The notes beneath the pieces were generated by a model, which saw only the letters and a list, made by a program, of their open reading frames with translations, ran no database searches and was not told the DNA's origin. A stretch of 64,000 bases of DNA from Perca fluviatilis (lineage: Eukaryota > Chordata > Actinopteri > Perciformes > Percidae), in assembly GCF_010015445.1 (NCBI RefSeq), contig NC_053116.1:7144809-7208808 (forward strand), given 5' to 3'. Made by a program: the position numbers and the translations under genes. Positions 45,446 through 57,363 of this stretch are shown piece by piece (within the stretch, counting starts at the first letter, position 1; the number at the start of each line of letters is the position of its first letter).

Positions 45446-46782
45446 TAGTAATGCGGAGACTTTGCTGCTGAAGTAGGAATCCTTTCTGGATTGACGTTAT
45501 TTTAACTCATCAAGACATGGATTAAGTTTTAATTTACTTTACTGAAAGGAAAATCGTGTAAAGGCATGAGGTAAGCTGACAACATAAGCTGTTAATATAT
45601 GACTGACAGCAGGATTCAACATGGCTAATGTTTGGGGAGCTAACGTTAGCTGGCCCCGTGTTGCTGGATGTGGCTACTGTTGATTTATGTAACGTAACTT
45701 TACTCTATGTGTAACGTTACATTTTAACGTACCGTTAGCTTGCTGGATTTGTCTTGAGATATTGTAAAATGACATTTAGGAGTAAAGAAGAGTACTTGTC
45801 GTTAACTTTAATTTAACTGAAAACTTAAAACAGATTGAGTGAAATCAGCCTCATAGCAGTCAATGTAGGGGTAATATTAACTGTTAGAAAAACTGTTAGA
45901 ACGTTAACGTTACTAAAAATCTTATTTGATGTCAAAAATCAATCAACTAAAACAATGTTTGTTGTTCATAAATGCTGTTAAGAGCTAGCTAGCAATCACC
46001 ACTAACTGACATCTCAGCCGGTCTGTTAACAGCAGAGGTGTATAGTCCAGGTGCCAGAAAGTAGAAATCCTGTCCAGCAGCTGTCCCAACCATCACTAAA
46101 CCAGCTCCTCTACCAGGTAGATGAGCTCGTTAGCAAAAACACCTGTTCTAGATGTAGAGGCAGATCCAAAAACATGGCAGGATTTTTACTTTCTGGCACC
46201 TGGACTATTACCTCTGGTTAACAGTTGCTGAAGCAACGTATCTAGCTAGCTAGCTAGTTGTTGTTGATAGAAAACGTTCTTAGAACAGCGTTATCAGAAC
46301 GTCTTTATCATGTTATTTGGGATTGATGAAAGTTCTCATAATGTTGATAGAAAATGTTCTTAGAACAACGTTTTCAGAACGTCTTTATCACGGTATTTAT
46401 GCTTGATGAACATTCTCATAATGTTTAGAGAAAACATTCTCATAACATTCTCAGAATGTCCAGGTATTATTTGTTAAATTACCCATTAACATTAATATAA
46501 CCCAAACCCTAACCCAAACCTAACCCTAATCCCCACATAATAAACATATTGCTTGGAACCTGAAAGGAGTAAAAATATAATTGGTACCAGAGAAAATATT
46601 GGTATAAGAAACTGATTTCACCCTCAATGTTTGTAACTTTAAAAATGTTCAACCAAGGAAAAAAAAACAAGGCTTTTTGGGGGTGCAAGGACCCTAGGTT
46701 GATTTTACTATCCCTTTTAGTCAGGTCTCAGTGTGAAGTCAAATTTTCCTATTAAAAGTTGGGAAAAAAATCTCGTTGTAAG
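45446..46782. other. Unannotated sequence with small repeats
   Basis: No gene seen. It contains a hairpin MITE (46024-46224), a duplicated AACGTTCTTAGAAC-type segment (46270-46440), and a short (CCCTAA)-like patch near 46500-46530. Confidence 0.55.
46024..46224. mobile_element. ~200-bp hairpin MITE
   Basis: Arms of about 45 bases: the left contains TAGTCCAGGTGCCAGAAAGT, the right its complement at about 46187-46213. Both edges carry GTTAAC. No coding. Confidence 0.75.
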
Positions 46783-48019
46783 TAGGGCTGGGCGATATAT
46801 CGATATAAACAAATATATCGATATATTTTTAAATGAGATATGGAATTAGACCATATCGCATATATCGATATAGTTCAAATGTGATCCTTGCTCCCATAGA
46901 TATGTCGCCGTGAGGTTCTAAACATACCGTCAAAACCCGCCGCCATCTTGGAACAGGGGCCGAAGCATTCAGATCAACGATAAAGATGCCGGACTTTTGT
47001 ACTGCTTAATTATGTTCGATAGGAAATGAAAAGAACAAACAGCAATGGATAACATTTAACAGGTGACAATGTGTTTTATGATTATATATGCCGCCTCGAC
47101 CAGCAATCTGAGCTCCGGCGCAGCGGGAGGCGGAGAGCCCCGTGGCCGGCCGTAGCGTCTCTTCCCCGGCAAAAACACAGCTTCGCTGCTGCGCGGTCCC
47201 CGCTGATCCAGATCGGACCAGCCAAAGACAGAGTGGTGATCGGTAGGATCTTACACGTAGTCCAGGACGAACTGTATGTCGATATCGGCGGAAAGTTCGT
47301 TCACTAAGTTTGCCGGCGGCGTATGGACGAAAGAAGCTACAGCGGGCAGCGACCGTTTGCGGCTGCAGGATCTGGAGCTCAGTGCCCGTTAAAATTACAT
47401 GTAACGCATAAATACATACAGAAATAAATAGTGGAGGAATGAGCCTGAAATTTCAGTCTGTTTAAACTTCACCTTGAAGCAGAAACTCTTAGTTCAGAAG
47501 GGTGAAGTTTCCGTTTGGACTCAGATCTGTGAACCGATCATAATAAATTTCTTTGTTTTGTAGTCGATAGTTCATCTTTTAGTTTACTTAGGTGGAAGCA
47601 GTATCAAGTGGAAGAATGGGACTATAACCTAGGCTTACAGGCATGAGGCATTACATTTTGAACAAAGTAGATTATATTAATATCTAAAGCTTAATTGACC
47701 TTTGGAACGAATCACAAATAGCCTATGGAGCTTTGATTTCAAAAAGGTACTCCTGTTATACAGTATTTAGGTTTACATTTTATTGTTATTTGAACAGCTG
47801 AGCATTTAATCATGAACCAGGTGAAGAAACCGGTTTATTATTTATTTGATTTTGCAACTGTTTCTATGAAACTACTTGTGACATGTCATATTTGATTTGG
47901 GCTTTGACTGAACATTTGCTCTCACTTCGCGCGGAAAAAATATCGGGATATATATCGTATATCGATATTCAGCCAAAATATATCGGGATATGACTTTTGG
48001 TCCATATCGCCCAGCCCTA
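46783..48019. mobile_element. Non-autonomous hAT element carrying an mrps28 fragment
   Basis: 1237 bp with ends TAGGGCTGGGCGATAT and ATATCGCCCAGCCCTA and exact 8-bp duplications GTTGTAAG (46775-46782 and 48020-48027). Both terminal regions are rich in ATATCGATA. No transposase. The interior has GC-rich sequence of gene origin (about 47080-47390). Confidence 0.9.
47175..47390 (+). pseudogene. mrps28: Captured fragment of mitochondrial ribosomal protein S28 gene
   Basis: The plus frame encodes [12 protein letters not shown], then [10 protein letters not shown], then L-Y-V-D-I-G-G-K-F. This follows the MRPS28 core closely (known family: small mitoribosomal subunit, S1-like fold). After G-G-K-F a GTT triplet is added and a stop (TAA, about 47305-47307) replaces the expected Cys. 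The next block (V-C-R-R) is in frame, and a later block (R-L-Q-D-L-E-L-S-A-R) is in another frame. The similarity stops at about 47390. It lies wholly within a hAT element, so it is transduplicated, not the real gene. Confidence 0.8.
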
Positions 48020-48112
48020 GTTGTAAGGGACAACCACTCTGGTCATTTTATAACACTCCATGATGCATAAAGAGCTATATTTAGAGATATCACCCAGCTA
48101 ACAAAAATATGT

Positions 48113-48540
48113 TCTAAGAACATTGTAGGAACGTTGATTTGAAATGTCCTAAAAACGTTGTTGTCCAGTTTGCTTAACGTTGCTGGAATGGTATCTCAAG
48201 GTTAGAAAAACGTTGCTGGAAAGTTAGCATAACGTTGCTGGATTGTTAGCATAACGTTGCTGGAACGTGATCTTAAGGTTAGAACAACGTTGCTGGAACG
48301 TTAGCATAACGTTGCTGGAACGTTAGCCTAATGTTGCTGGAACGTCATCTTAAGGTTAGTATAACATTGCTGGAACGTCATCTTAAGGTTAGAACAACGT
48401 TGCTGGAACGTTAGCATAACATTGCTGGAACGTTAGCATGACGTTGCTGGAACGTCATTTTAAGGTTAGCGTTGCTGGAATGTCATCTTAACGTTAGAAA
48501 AACGTTAGCATAACATTTCTGGTACAAAATGTTGCTAGAC
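48113..48540. repeat. Minisatellite, ~23-bp unit (AACGTTGCTGGAACGTTAGCAT type)
   Basis: About 15-18 imperfect units of AACGTTGCTGGAACG with GTTAGCAT or TCATCTTAAG variants. No gene. Confidence 0.88.
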
Positions 48541-48562
48541 TATTACCCTAAGGTTAGCATAC

Positions 48563-48940
48563 TGTAAGATGAGATTTGTTTTGTGCGCGCATTTAGTTAA
48601 CAGATAACCTTTTTAGGCTTACTGAAATAAGTCACATTTTTCATTAATTGTAGCTTCATAATGTATTCTGTTCTTTGAGTTAACAAGGGAACTATCTAAC
48701 TTGTTATGCCCTGCCTGTAATTCAGTAACAGTTATGTTGGCGGAGGGATATGATGTTGAGATGATGAAGCATGTTTTGTGGTTAGTCTTGAGTTGTCCTA
48801 CACTTGAGTGGTGTCATTAAAGTGAACCAAGTTTTTACAGTCGAGGCTGTCTCCGTGCTCTTTCTCTACCCACGGCCCGAAAGTATATATATTTAATAAC
48901 GACGAGTTAATAGTTAACGCTAACAAGAACTAGCGTTACA
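48563..48940 (+). mobile_element. Putative LTR with adjoining primer-binding site
   Basis: The stretch begins TGTAAGATGAG and ends GCGTTACA, directly followed by CTGGTGGCAGCGGG, which looks like a primer-binding site of fish gypsy/ERV-type elements. ATTAAA-like sequence lies near 48819. No second LTR and no pol frames are seen, so at most a truncated remnant. Confidence 0.4.
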
Positions 48941-49784
48941 CTGGTGGCAGCGGGTTTGTGGTTTGCAGTTTTTTTTTTGCATTTTTGAGTTTTGCCGGGA
49001 GTTATTAAGCTAACTGTTCTACGACGGCACGTTGTTTTCTCCTCGCCGTGGGCTGCTCCCGCTACAAGCTAACTGAGGAGCACATTGTTGAGCCGTCTGT
49101 CTGCAGCTTCACCACCTTGGCCAGGCTTGGCCTCTTATTTCACATGATAGAAAATGATGATGTAGGCTAAACACAAACGACATTTCATGCAACAACCGTG
49201 AAGTTTTCATGTAGTATAATTGGGTCTGTGTTAGTGAGGACTAAATTAGGACTGTATTTAAAGCTGATTCTGGTTTCCAACGCGCCTAGGTGTGTCTGTT
49301 TAAAACATGGACTCAGACAACTTCTCTCTTTTGATGTTATATTTAATTAAGCAACAGTAGAAACATGGGTGTGGGTAGCTCTGCTCGTGTTGTTTGTGTG
49401 TCGTCAGATCTCGAGGACGCACACCCACACAATCTCAACTGGATAGTCATCGTTGAACTGCGACCTCTCCTTTCTCTTTCTCTCACTTTTTCTCCGGGTG
49501 GTTGCGCGCGGTGTGAGGTGCGTGTCCGCTATTCTCCAACATGTACTCACAACAATCACTCCTGATTGACGGCCTTTTGTACAGCCCGTGTAGGCTACTT
49601 TTCAGACCTCCAGCTAATAGCGGTGTCTGTGAGCATCACTGGGCGGCCAGCAGGGAGGCGATCCCGCCTGCCACCAGCTGGATGTCCCGTCAGACTGAAG
49701 CTTCTGACAACATCGGAGAAAATGTGCAGTTGGCCATTAGCGTTTGTAAAACTGCCCATATTCAAACTCTACACAGTTAATTTG

Positions 49785-49967
49785 CGATCAAAAAGTCTCA
49801 GAAGTGAATTTAGTGGTGAAAAAGCAGATGGAAATTGTAAAAAGTTTCCAGTTGTTTGCTGCTGCTAATACGGCAAACTCCGATCTAGATTATAGAATCG
49901 ATTTTTTTTTTATAATTTCCATCTGCTTTTTCACCACTAAATTCACTTCTGAGACTTTTTATCGCGA
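49785..49967. mobile_element. Hairpin repeat, ~52-bp arms
   Basis: Arms 49785-49837 and 49914-49967 are near-perfect inverted copies around TCAGAAGTGAATTTAGTGG. The same core forms the inverted ends of the element in copy 2 intron 1 (12.0-13.3 kb). Confidence 0.85.
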
Positions 49968-50108
49968 TTTTTAAACGCCGTTTTAGAGGAATGAGATGTC
50001 CTTTTCTTCTGAAGTGTCCCGAGAATTTCTCAGCTGTATGGGCGCAGTTAGACAACGGGTTTAAGCTGCACAGCTTCCAGGAAGGCTGATCTTGTGTATC
50101 CTCGCTCA

Positions 50109-50250
50109 TAGCTCCTCAGAGATCCCTCCTCCATCCTCGATAATAGCTCCTCAGAGATCTTCTCCTCCATCCTCAATAATGGCTCCTCAGAGATCCCTCC
50201 TCCATCCTCCATAATAGCTCCTCCGAGCTCTATTCTCCATCCTCGAGCAG
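50109..50250. repeat. ~40-bp minisatellite, four units
   Basis: Four imperfect units of AGCTCCTCAGAGATC plus CTCCATCCTC(G/A)ATAAT. Confidence 0.88.
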
Positions 50251-50981
50251 GAATAAGAGCTTTGAGACGGCCCCTTATGAAAAAGGGCCAGAACCACTTC
50301 TGGTTCAGCCGAGGAGGCGAGGAGATATCAAATCAGGAAAGTGAGATTCAGCCATTGTCTCTACTGCAGCTCCTTCTGTCTTCATATCACTGTGGCATCC
50401 TGGGAAATAAGTTTCCCCATCCTGTTTGCTTCTTTGAGGTCACATAAACACTGTGTCCCTTTGCAAAAGTGGCAGCCTTCTTTTGCCCAAGGTTAAAGGG
50501 ACGCAACCCGGGGTTTCCTTCTGAGGGTCTTTTATGTCCCAAAGAGCCGGGAATCATTTTGATACAATGTTAAATCGTGAACGCAACTTCGGCTGATGAC
50601 TTTAGGGAAGTTCCTTGTAGGAGAACTGAAACAATAAAGTTGATTAGTCGATTGATGGAAAATAATCGGCACGTATTCTGATAATTTGCTTAAATTCACT
50701 GATTCCAGCTGCTCAAATGTGAACATTTGATGCTTTTCTTTGTACTGCTGGTCAGACAAAACAAGCAGTTTGAATATGCTAATTTGATTTCTATTATTTT
50801 TACAGGCCAAAAATCAATTCAGTGAGAAAAGAAATGACTGATTCATGATTAATTTAATTTAGGATTTAAAACAAACAAACAATTGACCTCTCCGGCCCCT
50901 CCCCAAAAACGGCCATTGTCCAATCACACATAGCAACCGTTACTATGTCAGCAGGTCCGACAAACATTGACTCCAAGCAAG

Positions 50982-51586
50982 ATGGTGAAGCGGCGCGTGC
51001 GTACGGGGTTGTAAATCGGACACTAGATACCCAGATTGTCTGGAGGATTCATTTGCACTAACGTGTTTACTATTTGGCAGCCTGAAAACTGGTATTAAAG
51101 GCTGTAGAAAGAATGCGGAATGGAAAGAGATCATAAATCGGACTCCAGCTGAAGTTAATAGCCTACATCCTTTACACATGTATTCTATAGTCCTAGTAAT
51201 ATACAGGCTTATATTGCAATCTCTTAGGCCTACATGTAGGTGTACTTATATTTAAATAAACACACGGTAGCAGAGTTTATGCAGTGTCTTTTATTTTACT
51301 CGTTTTTTTCATGAGTCAGAACGAGGCAACAGCTGAGGGAGAGTGCGTGTCCTCCGCACCGTGCTGGACCACCACCCCGACCCTGTCTTCTGACAGCAGA
51401 GGGGCTGGAAAAAACAGGCGAAATAACTCGGTCAATGGTACAAATAAATCGTTCATGTTCAAGAGAAAACGTTTCATAAATGAGGGCCAACGTGAGCGGT
51501 GCCTACAGTGGATAAAACAGTGTGGACGGCCCCGCTCCCAGTTAAATGTGTCAAACATTACAAAGCATAAATACGTCTGCTCAAAG
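50982..51586 (+). pseudogene. Broken THAP-domain sequence
   Basis: At 50982 an ATG opens M-V-K-R, and shortly after, in another frame, C-K-S-D-T-R-Y-P is encoded (about 51011-51034). This is like the start of fish THAP domains. About 450 bases later, 51500-51586 encodes R-C-L-Q-W-I-K-Q-C-G-R-P and then N-V-S-N-I-T-K-H-K-Y-V-C-S-K, the C-terminal half of a THAP zinc-binding DNA-binding domain. The intervening sequence is unrelated and the frames disagree, so it is decayed or interrupted. THAP domains occur in host regulators and P-element-type transposases; which one is unclear. Confidence 0.6.
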
Positions 51587-52300
51587 CTAAGGCTAACAGC
51601 TAACTAGTTACCGTGTTGTCTAGATCTACTAACTAGAGGCAAGAACACAAATTGGACCAAAGTTATGATTACCATGGATATCATTGCCAGAATGTTAACA
51701 TACTCTCTAAGCTAAGTTTAACGAGCCCTTTAGCTTTAGCCAACATTAGTTAACATGTTAGCTAATGCTAGCTACATTAGCTGCTGTTGTGTTGGGTCTT
51801 TGAGCTCCCCAACTTTATTTTTCGTCAGTTTACAACAAAGTCGAACATTTGAATATATCCCTCCACTGCATACTGTAACCCAGTGGTTCTCAAACTTTTT
51901 CGGTCATTCCCCACTTTGGACAAGGGGGAATTTTCAAGCCCCACCTGCCCCCATCGCCCCAACACAATGCTAATGAAATACGCAACAAGCTTAAAATGTT
52001 CCAATTTATTGAAGTAACAAGTTGTATCGAAATGCAACTAACTATCTACATCAAATAACAGCAAGTTCAAAAATAAAGAAAATAAAAGTGCAGCTGGGTC
52101 AAAATTTGTATCAAGTTCAAAAATAGAAAAGAAATAAAAGTGTTAAAAGTTAAAAAAGGAACAGAAATCCATTTGGCAAGAAAGGTCTATTCTCCCTGTA
52201 TTAGTGGCTGCAATGAGCCTGTTTTGCATTGCACAATTTCGGGGGGTGATCGGTGTAATAAGCTGTAAGGACGGTTTGCTCTCACACGCGCTGCATTTAT

Positions 52301-52329
52301 AGTCACACACACACACACACACACACACG
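52301..52329 (+). repeat. (CA)n microsatellite
   Basis: CA run of about 14 units within the hAT element. Confidence 0.88.
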
Positions 52330-53234
52330 CACGCAGTCACTCTCTAGTCTAGTGGAGGCGGGTATGGCTGCAGCCTGGAGCGTCCTAAGCTGTCCTGTAT
52401 CATGCCTAGGCTTATCCAACGGTAAATTCAGAGGGTCAAAAATACGAAATCGAATTATTTTCCAGATTGAGTCACGGGTAAAATGGGCGTTAGTTTGGTT
52501 TGAAATGTGCTGGACAGAGACGCATTTAGAAGTACATTTCCAGAAGTGCTGGGTACAATGACGCATTCATTATTTTTTTCTTCTCTTTCGCGCAGGTCAT
52601 GTTTGAAAGACGCTGTCCTGTAGCTTACTAATGAATAAAAACGAGGTTTAATGTACGTAAACAATGATCAGTGATTACCAAATTTCTCTCTCATATTGCT
52701 CCTCATAACCACTGAAAACTTTAAGAAAATCGAACCCAAAGTCCAATTATTATGGACGTTATCTGACATCTGAGGCGTTTCTTCATTTTCAGCAGGGCAG
52801 TGGAGCGGCTGTGGGTTGACTCCCAACGGTTCTCATGGGCTTTATAACGTGGTTTAATGTATCAAAACAACGATCAATCAGCACATTTCTGGTTAGATTT
52901 TTTTGACAGTTTTCAGTGGTTATGTAGCCTGGATGCCAGCCGAACTTAGCCCCGCCCACAAAATTCGAGGTCGGGAAGTTCGGTCTGGACTCGCTCCGTT
53001 GAGAAGCATTGCCCGAACAGGATCTGTTCGGACCAATCAGATTGTCGGACAGATGATCAACAGTAACAGAATCAACCACGTCACCAAAGAACGCTTGGGT
53101 TGGATTTGTTTACATCAGGTGGCTGCCGCTGGAGAACTGAGATGTGTAGATTCCTCCATCGCGTCTGTTACAGACGATATCGACAGCGCATTCATTTTAA
53201 AATCCTCATCGGAGGAGCTCAACAACTGCCCGAA

Positions 53235-53470
53235 AGCATGGTGGCGTTATATGGTGGAGCAGATAGAGAGAGACTGGAGAGAGAGAGCGTTATATGGTGG
53301 AGAGAGATAGAGAGAGACTGAAGAGAGAGAGCGTTATATGGTGGAGAGAGATAGAGAGAGACTGAAGAGAGAGAGCGTTATATGGTGGAGAGACAGAGAG
53401 AGAGACTGAAGAGAGAGAGAGAGAGTTATATGGTGGAGAGAGATAGAGAGAGACTGAAGAGAGGGAGGCC
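53235..53470. repeat. ~48-bp minisatellite, five units
   Basis: Units contain GCGTTATATGGTGGAGAGAG followed by GATAGAGAGAGACTGAAG. Unit lengths vary slightly by GA steps. Confidence 0.88.
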
Positions 53471-53758
53471 CAGCGGCGCTAGAACAAAGCCGTGAATCAG
53501 AGAAATAAAACGTGTTTTCGCTGATTCATCTGTAGAAACGCAACTGTAGCAAGCATGTCACTATCACTAACGTTATCCACATTTATATTTACACGCAACA
53601 AACGATATATCCAGCTTCTAAAAGTCGGAAGTTAGAACGAATGCATTGTGCAAAAAAAAAAAAGAAAAATTTCCTCCCGTTTGGCGCGCCCCACCTGTCA
53701 CGTCTCTATTCCCCACCAGTGGGGCGCGCCCCACACTTTGAGAACCGCTGCTGTAACC

Positions 53759-54880
53759 CCTTTTGCCTCGATCTGGAGGATATCGCGGAGGTATTGCTCC
53801 AAAAAAGGTCACTGACACGCACGGGTATACCTCTTCCCGTCATGGCAATCTGTCGCACTGGTCGTGTTTGACCATTTGTTTGTTGGACGTAGCAACAGTA
53901 ACTAAGGGGGCGGGGCTTGGCGAAAGGCTAATTGCAGCTGTAAAAACAGACTGAAAAGCCCTGACACGGACACACCAGCTCCCACACGGTACAACAGGCG
54001 TAACCACGGATATTTTTCTGGGATGTTTGGGACTTCAGACGTCCTCATTCTGTCTGCACTGTGGAGCAACATCAACTACCAAAAAGACCTTTCTGTTCGT
54101 GAAAAACTACTTTTCACTCAAATATTATTTATTCTGTTTTTACTGTATCATAAAGGGACAAATATTTAACCAAACGGAGGCCTCAGACAGGATGTTTGTG
54201 CCTGTTTTTCCTCCATATTGCAGCAGCAAAAACCGCTGTCAGGACAACGTGGAACATTTGATCTCCTTTACCCAAAAAACAAAGTGGGTATTTTCTTTTA
54301 AAAGTGGTTACCATTGGTTACATGAGACGATGGCACAACCATGTAGGGCCTCTGTTGTTTTTGCACTTTGCCTTTTTGCTTCACAGTCTTTATTTTATCA
54401 ATAAGTAACTATGGTTAGAATATTTTTCTACGGTAAATGTGTGAAGTATGTTATTGTATATAAAATGGCCGTGTCACTGAAATGTATTTATTGTTAATAA
54501 TCCTCCAGATGAAGAATCATGTTTTGAACTGTCAGAGCTGGTGATGCATCTTCACACCACATCATTGAGTTGAAAACAATGTTTTGGATTTCAAACATTA
54601 TTCTTCATCTTGAGGTTTCACATCAACGTTCTTCCACTGATGTTATTTTCTCTGGCGTGTTAAGGGTACTCTGTTGTAATTTTGAGTCCGGGTTCATCTG
54701 AACTGTAGTGTTGGAGCAGGAGAGCTAATGGTGTTCTGTCGAGTATGGTTATTTCAAACTAAATGTTTCGCTTCTGACCCTGGCTGGGCCAATCATCTGC
54801 ATCCAAGTAGATACACAGCTCAGTGGGAAAGCTGGAGAGACTGTTAAGTTAGCCTGCTGAACTAACTGATCTTTTAATCA
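53759..54880. other. Unannotated; no supported gene
   Basis: A 125-codon open frame at 54027-54404 has no recognisable domain or codon pattern. Other frames are short. Confidence 0.5.
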
Positions 54881-55078
54881 TTTAAAGAGCCCCTATCATA
54901 TTCCTTTTCAGCATCATATTTGTACTCTTGGGGTCCACTAAAATAGGTTTACATGATTTGATGTTCAAAAAACATATAATGTTTCTCATACTGCCCACAG
55001 CTGCTCTGCCTGAAACACTCTGTCTGAGCTCTTGGCCCCGCCTTCCTGAAAAGCCCAGTCTGCTCTGATTGGTCCGCT

Positions 55079-55429
55079 TGTGGAAATTGAAGTAGATTTA
55101 CAAGAGGCAATTTCTCACGTTGATCACACGAGTGCGTGTGTCGTTTATTTTTTAGCCAGAAAACAACTCTACAAGGAAAAAGGCGCTGACCAGCAACAAA
55201 ACCCCGTAGGGTCTAACGTCATCACGCGTTCAGAACATTTAAAGGGGCCGCGGTCCCTGAACAGTGATAATTACATGAAGTGACTAAGGACAGTAAATTA
55301 CATGTATATGTATTACGTTTATCACTGCATGTAGAACCATATTAAGAACAAGGTGCTGCGTTAATAATCAACAGTGTGTAGAACCACACTTAACAAATAA
55401 GGTGAATTATGTATGTCACATTCACTACA
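55079..55429 (-). repeat. gypsy 3' LTR
   Basis: 351 bp; minus-strand ends TGTAGTGAATG and TTTCCACA. Differs from the other LTR at several substitutions and small indels, notably around 55118-55150. Confidence 0.85.
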
Positions 55430-55470
55430 CACGTCCCCAGAATTCACCATATCAGAAGATAACCAGACAG

Positions 55471-56085
55471 TCAAGGGAGGTGCCGTATAACCGACCACAA
55501 CGGGTGCGCTGCAACCGGAGGTCGGGAGGCCCCACTGAGGCCGGCTTCCCGTCCTGACACGGGTGCGGGGCATGTAGTGTGGGAGGCCTGGGAGAGGGGA
55601 AACAGGAGGTGGGGACAGGGCCGGAGGCCGTCCGGTCGTGGGGGCCGAGCCAGGTCGATTGGCCTGGCCCGTCCCGTGAGCTGGTTTGAGGCGGTCAATG
55701 GAGAGTCGCTCCGTTTCTCACCCCTGTCCACCACAAAATGTTTGTCCACTGACTCCAAAACCCGGAATGGGCCCTCGTAGGGCGGGCGTAGTGGTCCCAT
55801 GTGGGCATTTTGGCGAATGAAAACATAGTCGGCCGTCTGAAGCCCGGGCGAGGACGTGTGACTGAGGGAGGCGCGACGGGAAGTGGGGACAGGTGCGAAA
55901 AGCCTTGCCTTGTCCAGTAGAGTAGTCCGCTGGAGTGTAGCAGACCAAGGAACCGTGGTGCTAGGGACAAAATCCCCTGGAACCCGTGAGCGCTGTCCAT
56001 AAACAAGCTCGCGCGAAGAGGATTGAAGTTCCTCCTTGGCGCAGTCCCGATGCCCAGCATCACCCATGGGAGCTTGTCGACCCAA
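55471..56085 (-). pseudogene. gypsy integrase C-terminal region
   Basis: The minus frame (204 codons) carries the block Y-E-G-P-F-R-V-L, typical of the C-terminal DNA-binding part of gypsy integrases. Other parts are readable only in neighbouring frames (for example 55695-56063), so the region contains frameshifts. Confidence 0.7.
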
Positions 56086-56743
56086 GTGCTGTCCTCAAGG
56101 CTGCCCGCAGGGCAGCCTTCATCGACCTGTGAAAACGTTCACAGAGCCCATTAGCCTACGGGTGATATGCGGTGCGTGGGTGGAGGTTCACTCCGAGGCT
56201 CTGTGCAACAGCGTTCCACAGCTCAGAGCGTGAACTGCGGCGCCATGGTCAGAGGATATGTCCAAAGGAGTACCGAAATGGGCAACCCAGGTGCTGATAA
56301 ATACCCGTGTCATAGTCGACAGACGCCACTGATGTCAGTGGCACAGCCTCAGGCCAGCGGGTGGTCCTGTCAACCATGGTTAACAGGTATGTGAACCCAT
56401 GGGAGGAGGGCAGGGGACTGACCAGATCCACATTGACATGGTCAAAACGTCTCTCGAACCGAAAAACTCCAACGGGCTTTAGTGTGTCGGGTGTACTTAG
56501 CCCAGTCCCTAACATCCTTCTTGAGGCCGCGCCAAACAAACTTTGCTGCAACCAGTCTCTGTGAGGCTTTCGAACCCGGGTGGGAGAGACCATGGACCGC
56601 ATCAAAACATGTCGTCTCCATCCCGTGGGAACGAGTGGCCGAGGACTGCCTGTGGAGACGTCACACAGGAGTGGCGCCCGGCATCGCCAAAAACCACGTC
56701 CTCGACCTGCAGCCCCGGTAGTCGAGGTCCTCAGGCGTTGCAC
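56086..56743 (-). pseudogene. gypsy integrase zinc and catalytic core remnant
   Basis: The minus frame at 56249-56743 has F-D-H-V-N-V-D-L-V-S-P-L-P with the first catalytic Asp and T-Y-L-L-T-M-V-D-R. The later D and E region (about 56100-56250) is disrupted by frame changes. Confidence 0.7.
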
Positions 56744-57363
56744 GTCCGGGTCCGTAGTTTGATCCGCTGCTGCGGGGTGTAATCCAAACCAAGATGGACT
56801 GCTGCTGCCACAGCCCGCGACAGGCAGTCAGCCACGCGGGTTATCCTTACCGGCAACGTGCTGCAAGTCCGTAGTGAACTCTGAAATGTAGGACAGATGA
56901 CGTTGCGGGGCGGCGAACCATGGCTTCAGCCACCTTTTGCCATAGCAAAAGTCAGCGGCTTGTGGTCCACAAAAGCAGTGAAGTGTCAACCTTCCAGCAG
57001 GGAACAAAAGTGTCTGATGGCGAGGTAGAGATCCAGCAGCTCCCGGTCGAAAGTGCTGTACTTCCCCGCCACTGGGGCGGAACTGACGGCTGAAGAAAGC
57101 TGGCTGCCACGGCCCCCGCCCGTCTCACCCCACTGCTCGTAGACAGCACCAACAGCGTAGTCTGAGGCGCTTGAGGTGATAGCGATGGAGGCCGTGGGAG
57201 AAGGATGCGCCAGCATGGTGGCGTTCGCCAGGGCTGCCTTAGTAGCAGCAAAAGCCTTGTCCCTGCTCTCAGTCCAGTCCACAGCGTGGTTTGGTTTACC
57301 TTTCAAGGCCTCGTGCATGAGCTGAGCGGCTCGAGGGATGAAGCGGTGGTAAAAATTCACCAT
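56744..57363 (-). pseudogene. gypsy RNase H region
   Basis: The minus frame 56986-57363 begins M-V-N-F-Y-H-R-F-I-P (the RT connection block), then A-S-D-Y-A-V-G-A-V and F-D-R-E-L-L-D-L-Y-L-A-I-R-H-F, hallmarks of gypsy RNase H. The end is shifted. Confidence 0.75.

Larger units (their letters stand above)
48941..50980. other. No gene recognised; short repeats
   Basis: Contains the hairpin at 49785-49967 and a minisatellite at 50109-50250. Short open frames have no recognisable domains. A possible leader of the LTR element occupies the first few hundred bases. Confidence 0.5.
51881..53750. mobile_element. Non-autonomous hAT element (CAGTGGTTCTCAAA ends)
   Basis: 1870 bp; left end CAGTGGTTCTCAAACTTT, right end the complement of CAGCGGTTCTCAAAGT. 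Exact 8-bp duplications CTGTAACC lie at 51873-51880 and 53751-53758. Interior: (CA)n at 52301-52329, a separate repeat from about 52920, and an AGAG-rich minisatellite. No intact transposase. Confidence 0.9.

Noticed and set aside
46500..46530. Telomere-like CCCTAA units.
   Set aside because: Only a few imperfect units (ACCCTAACCC type) within ordinary sequence; not a telomere or clear interstitial array.
47071..47307. A functional mrps28 gene.
   Set aside because: It lies between the ends and 8-bp duplications of a hAT element, has a stop and a frameshift, and lacks the rest of the protein.
54027..54404. 125-codon open frame as a gene.
   Set aside because: No domain, no signal or splice context, and composition like the surrounding AT-rich DNA.
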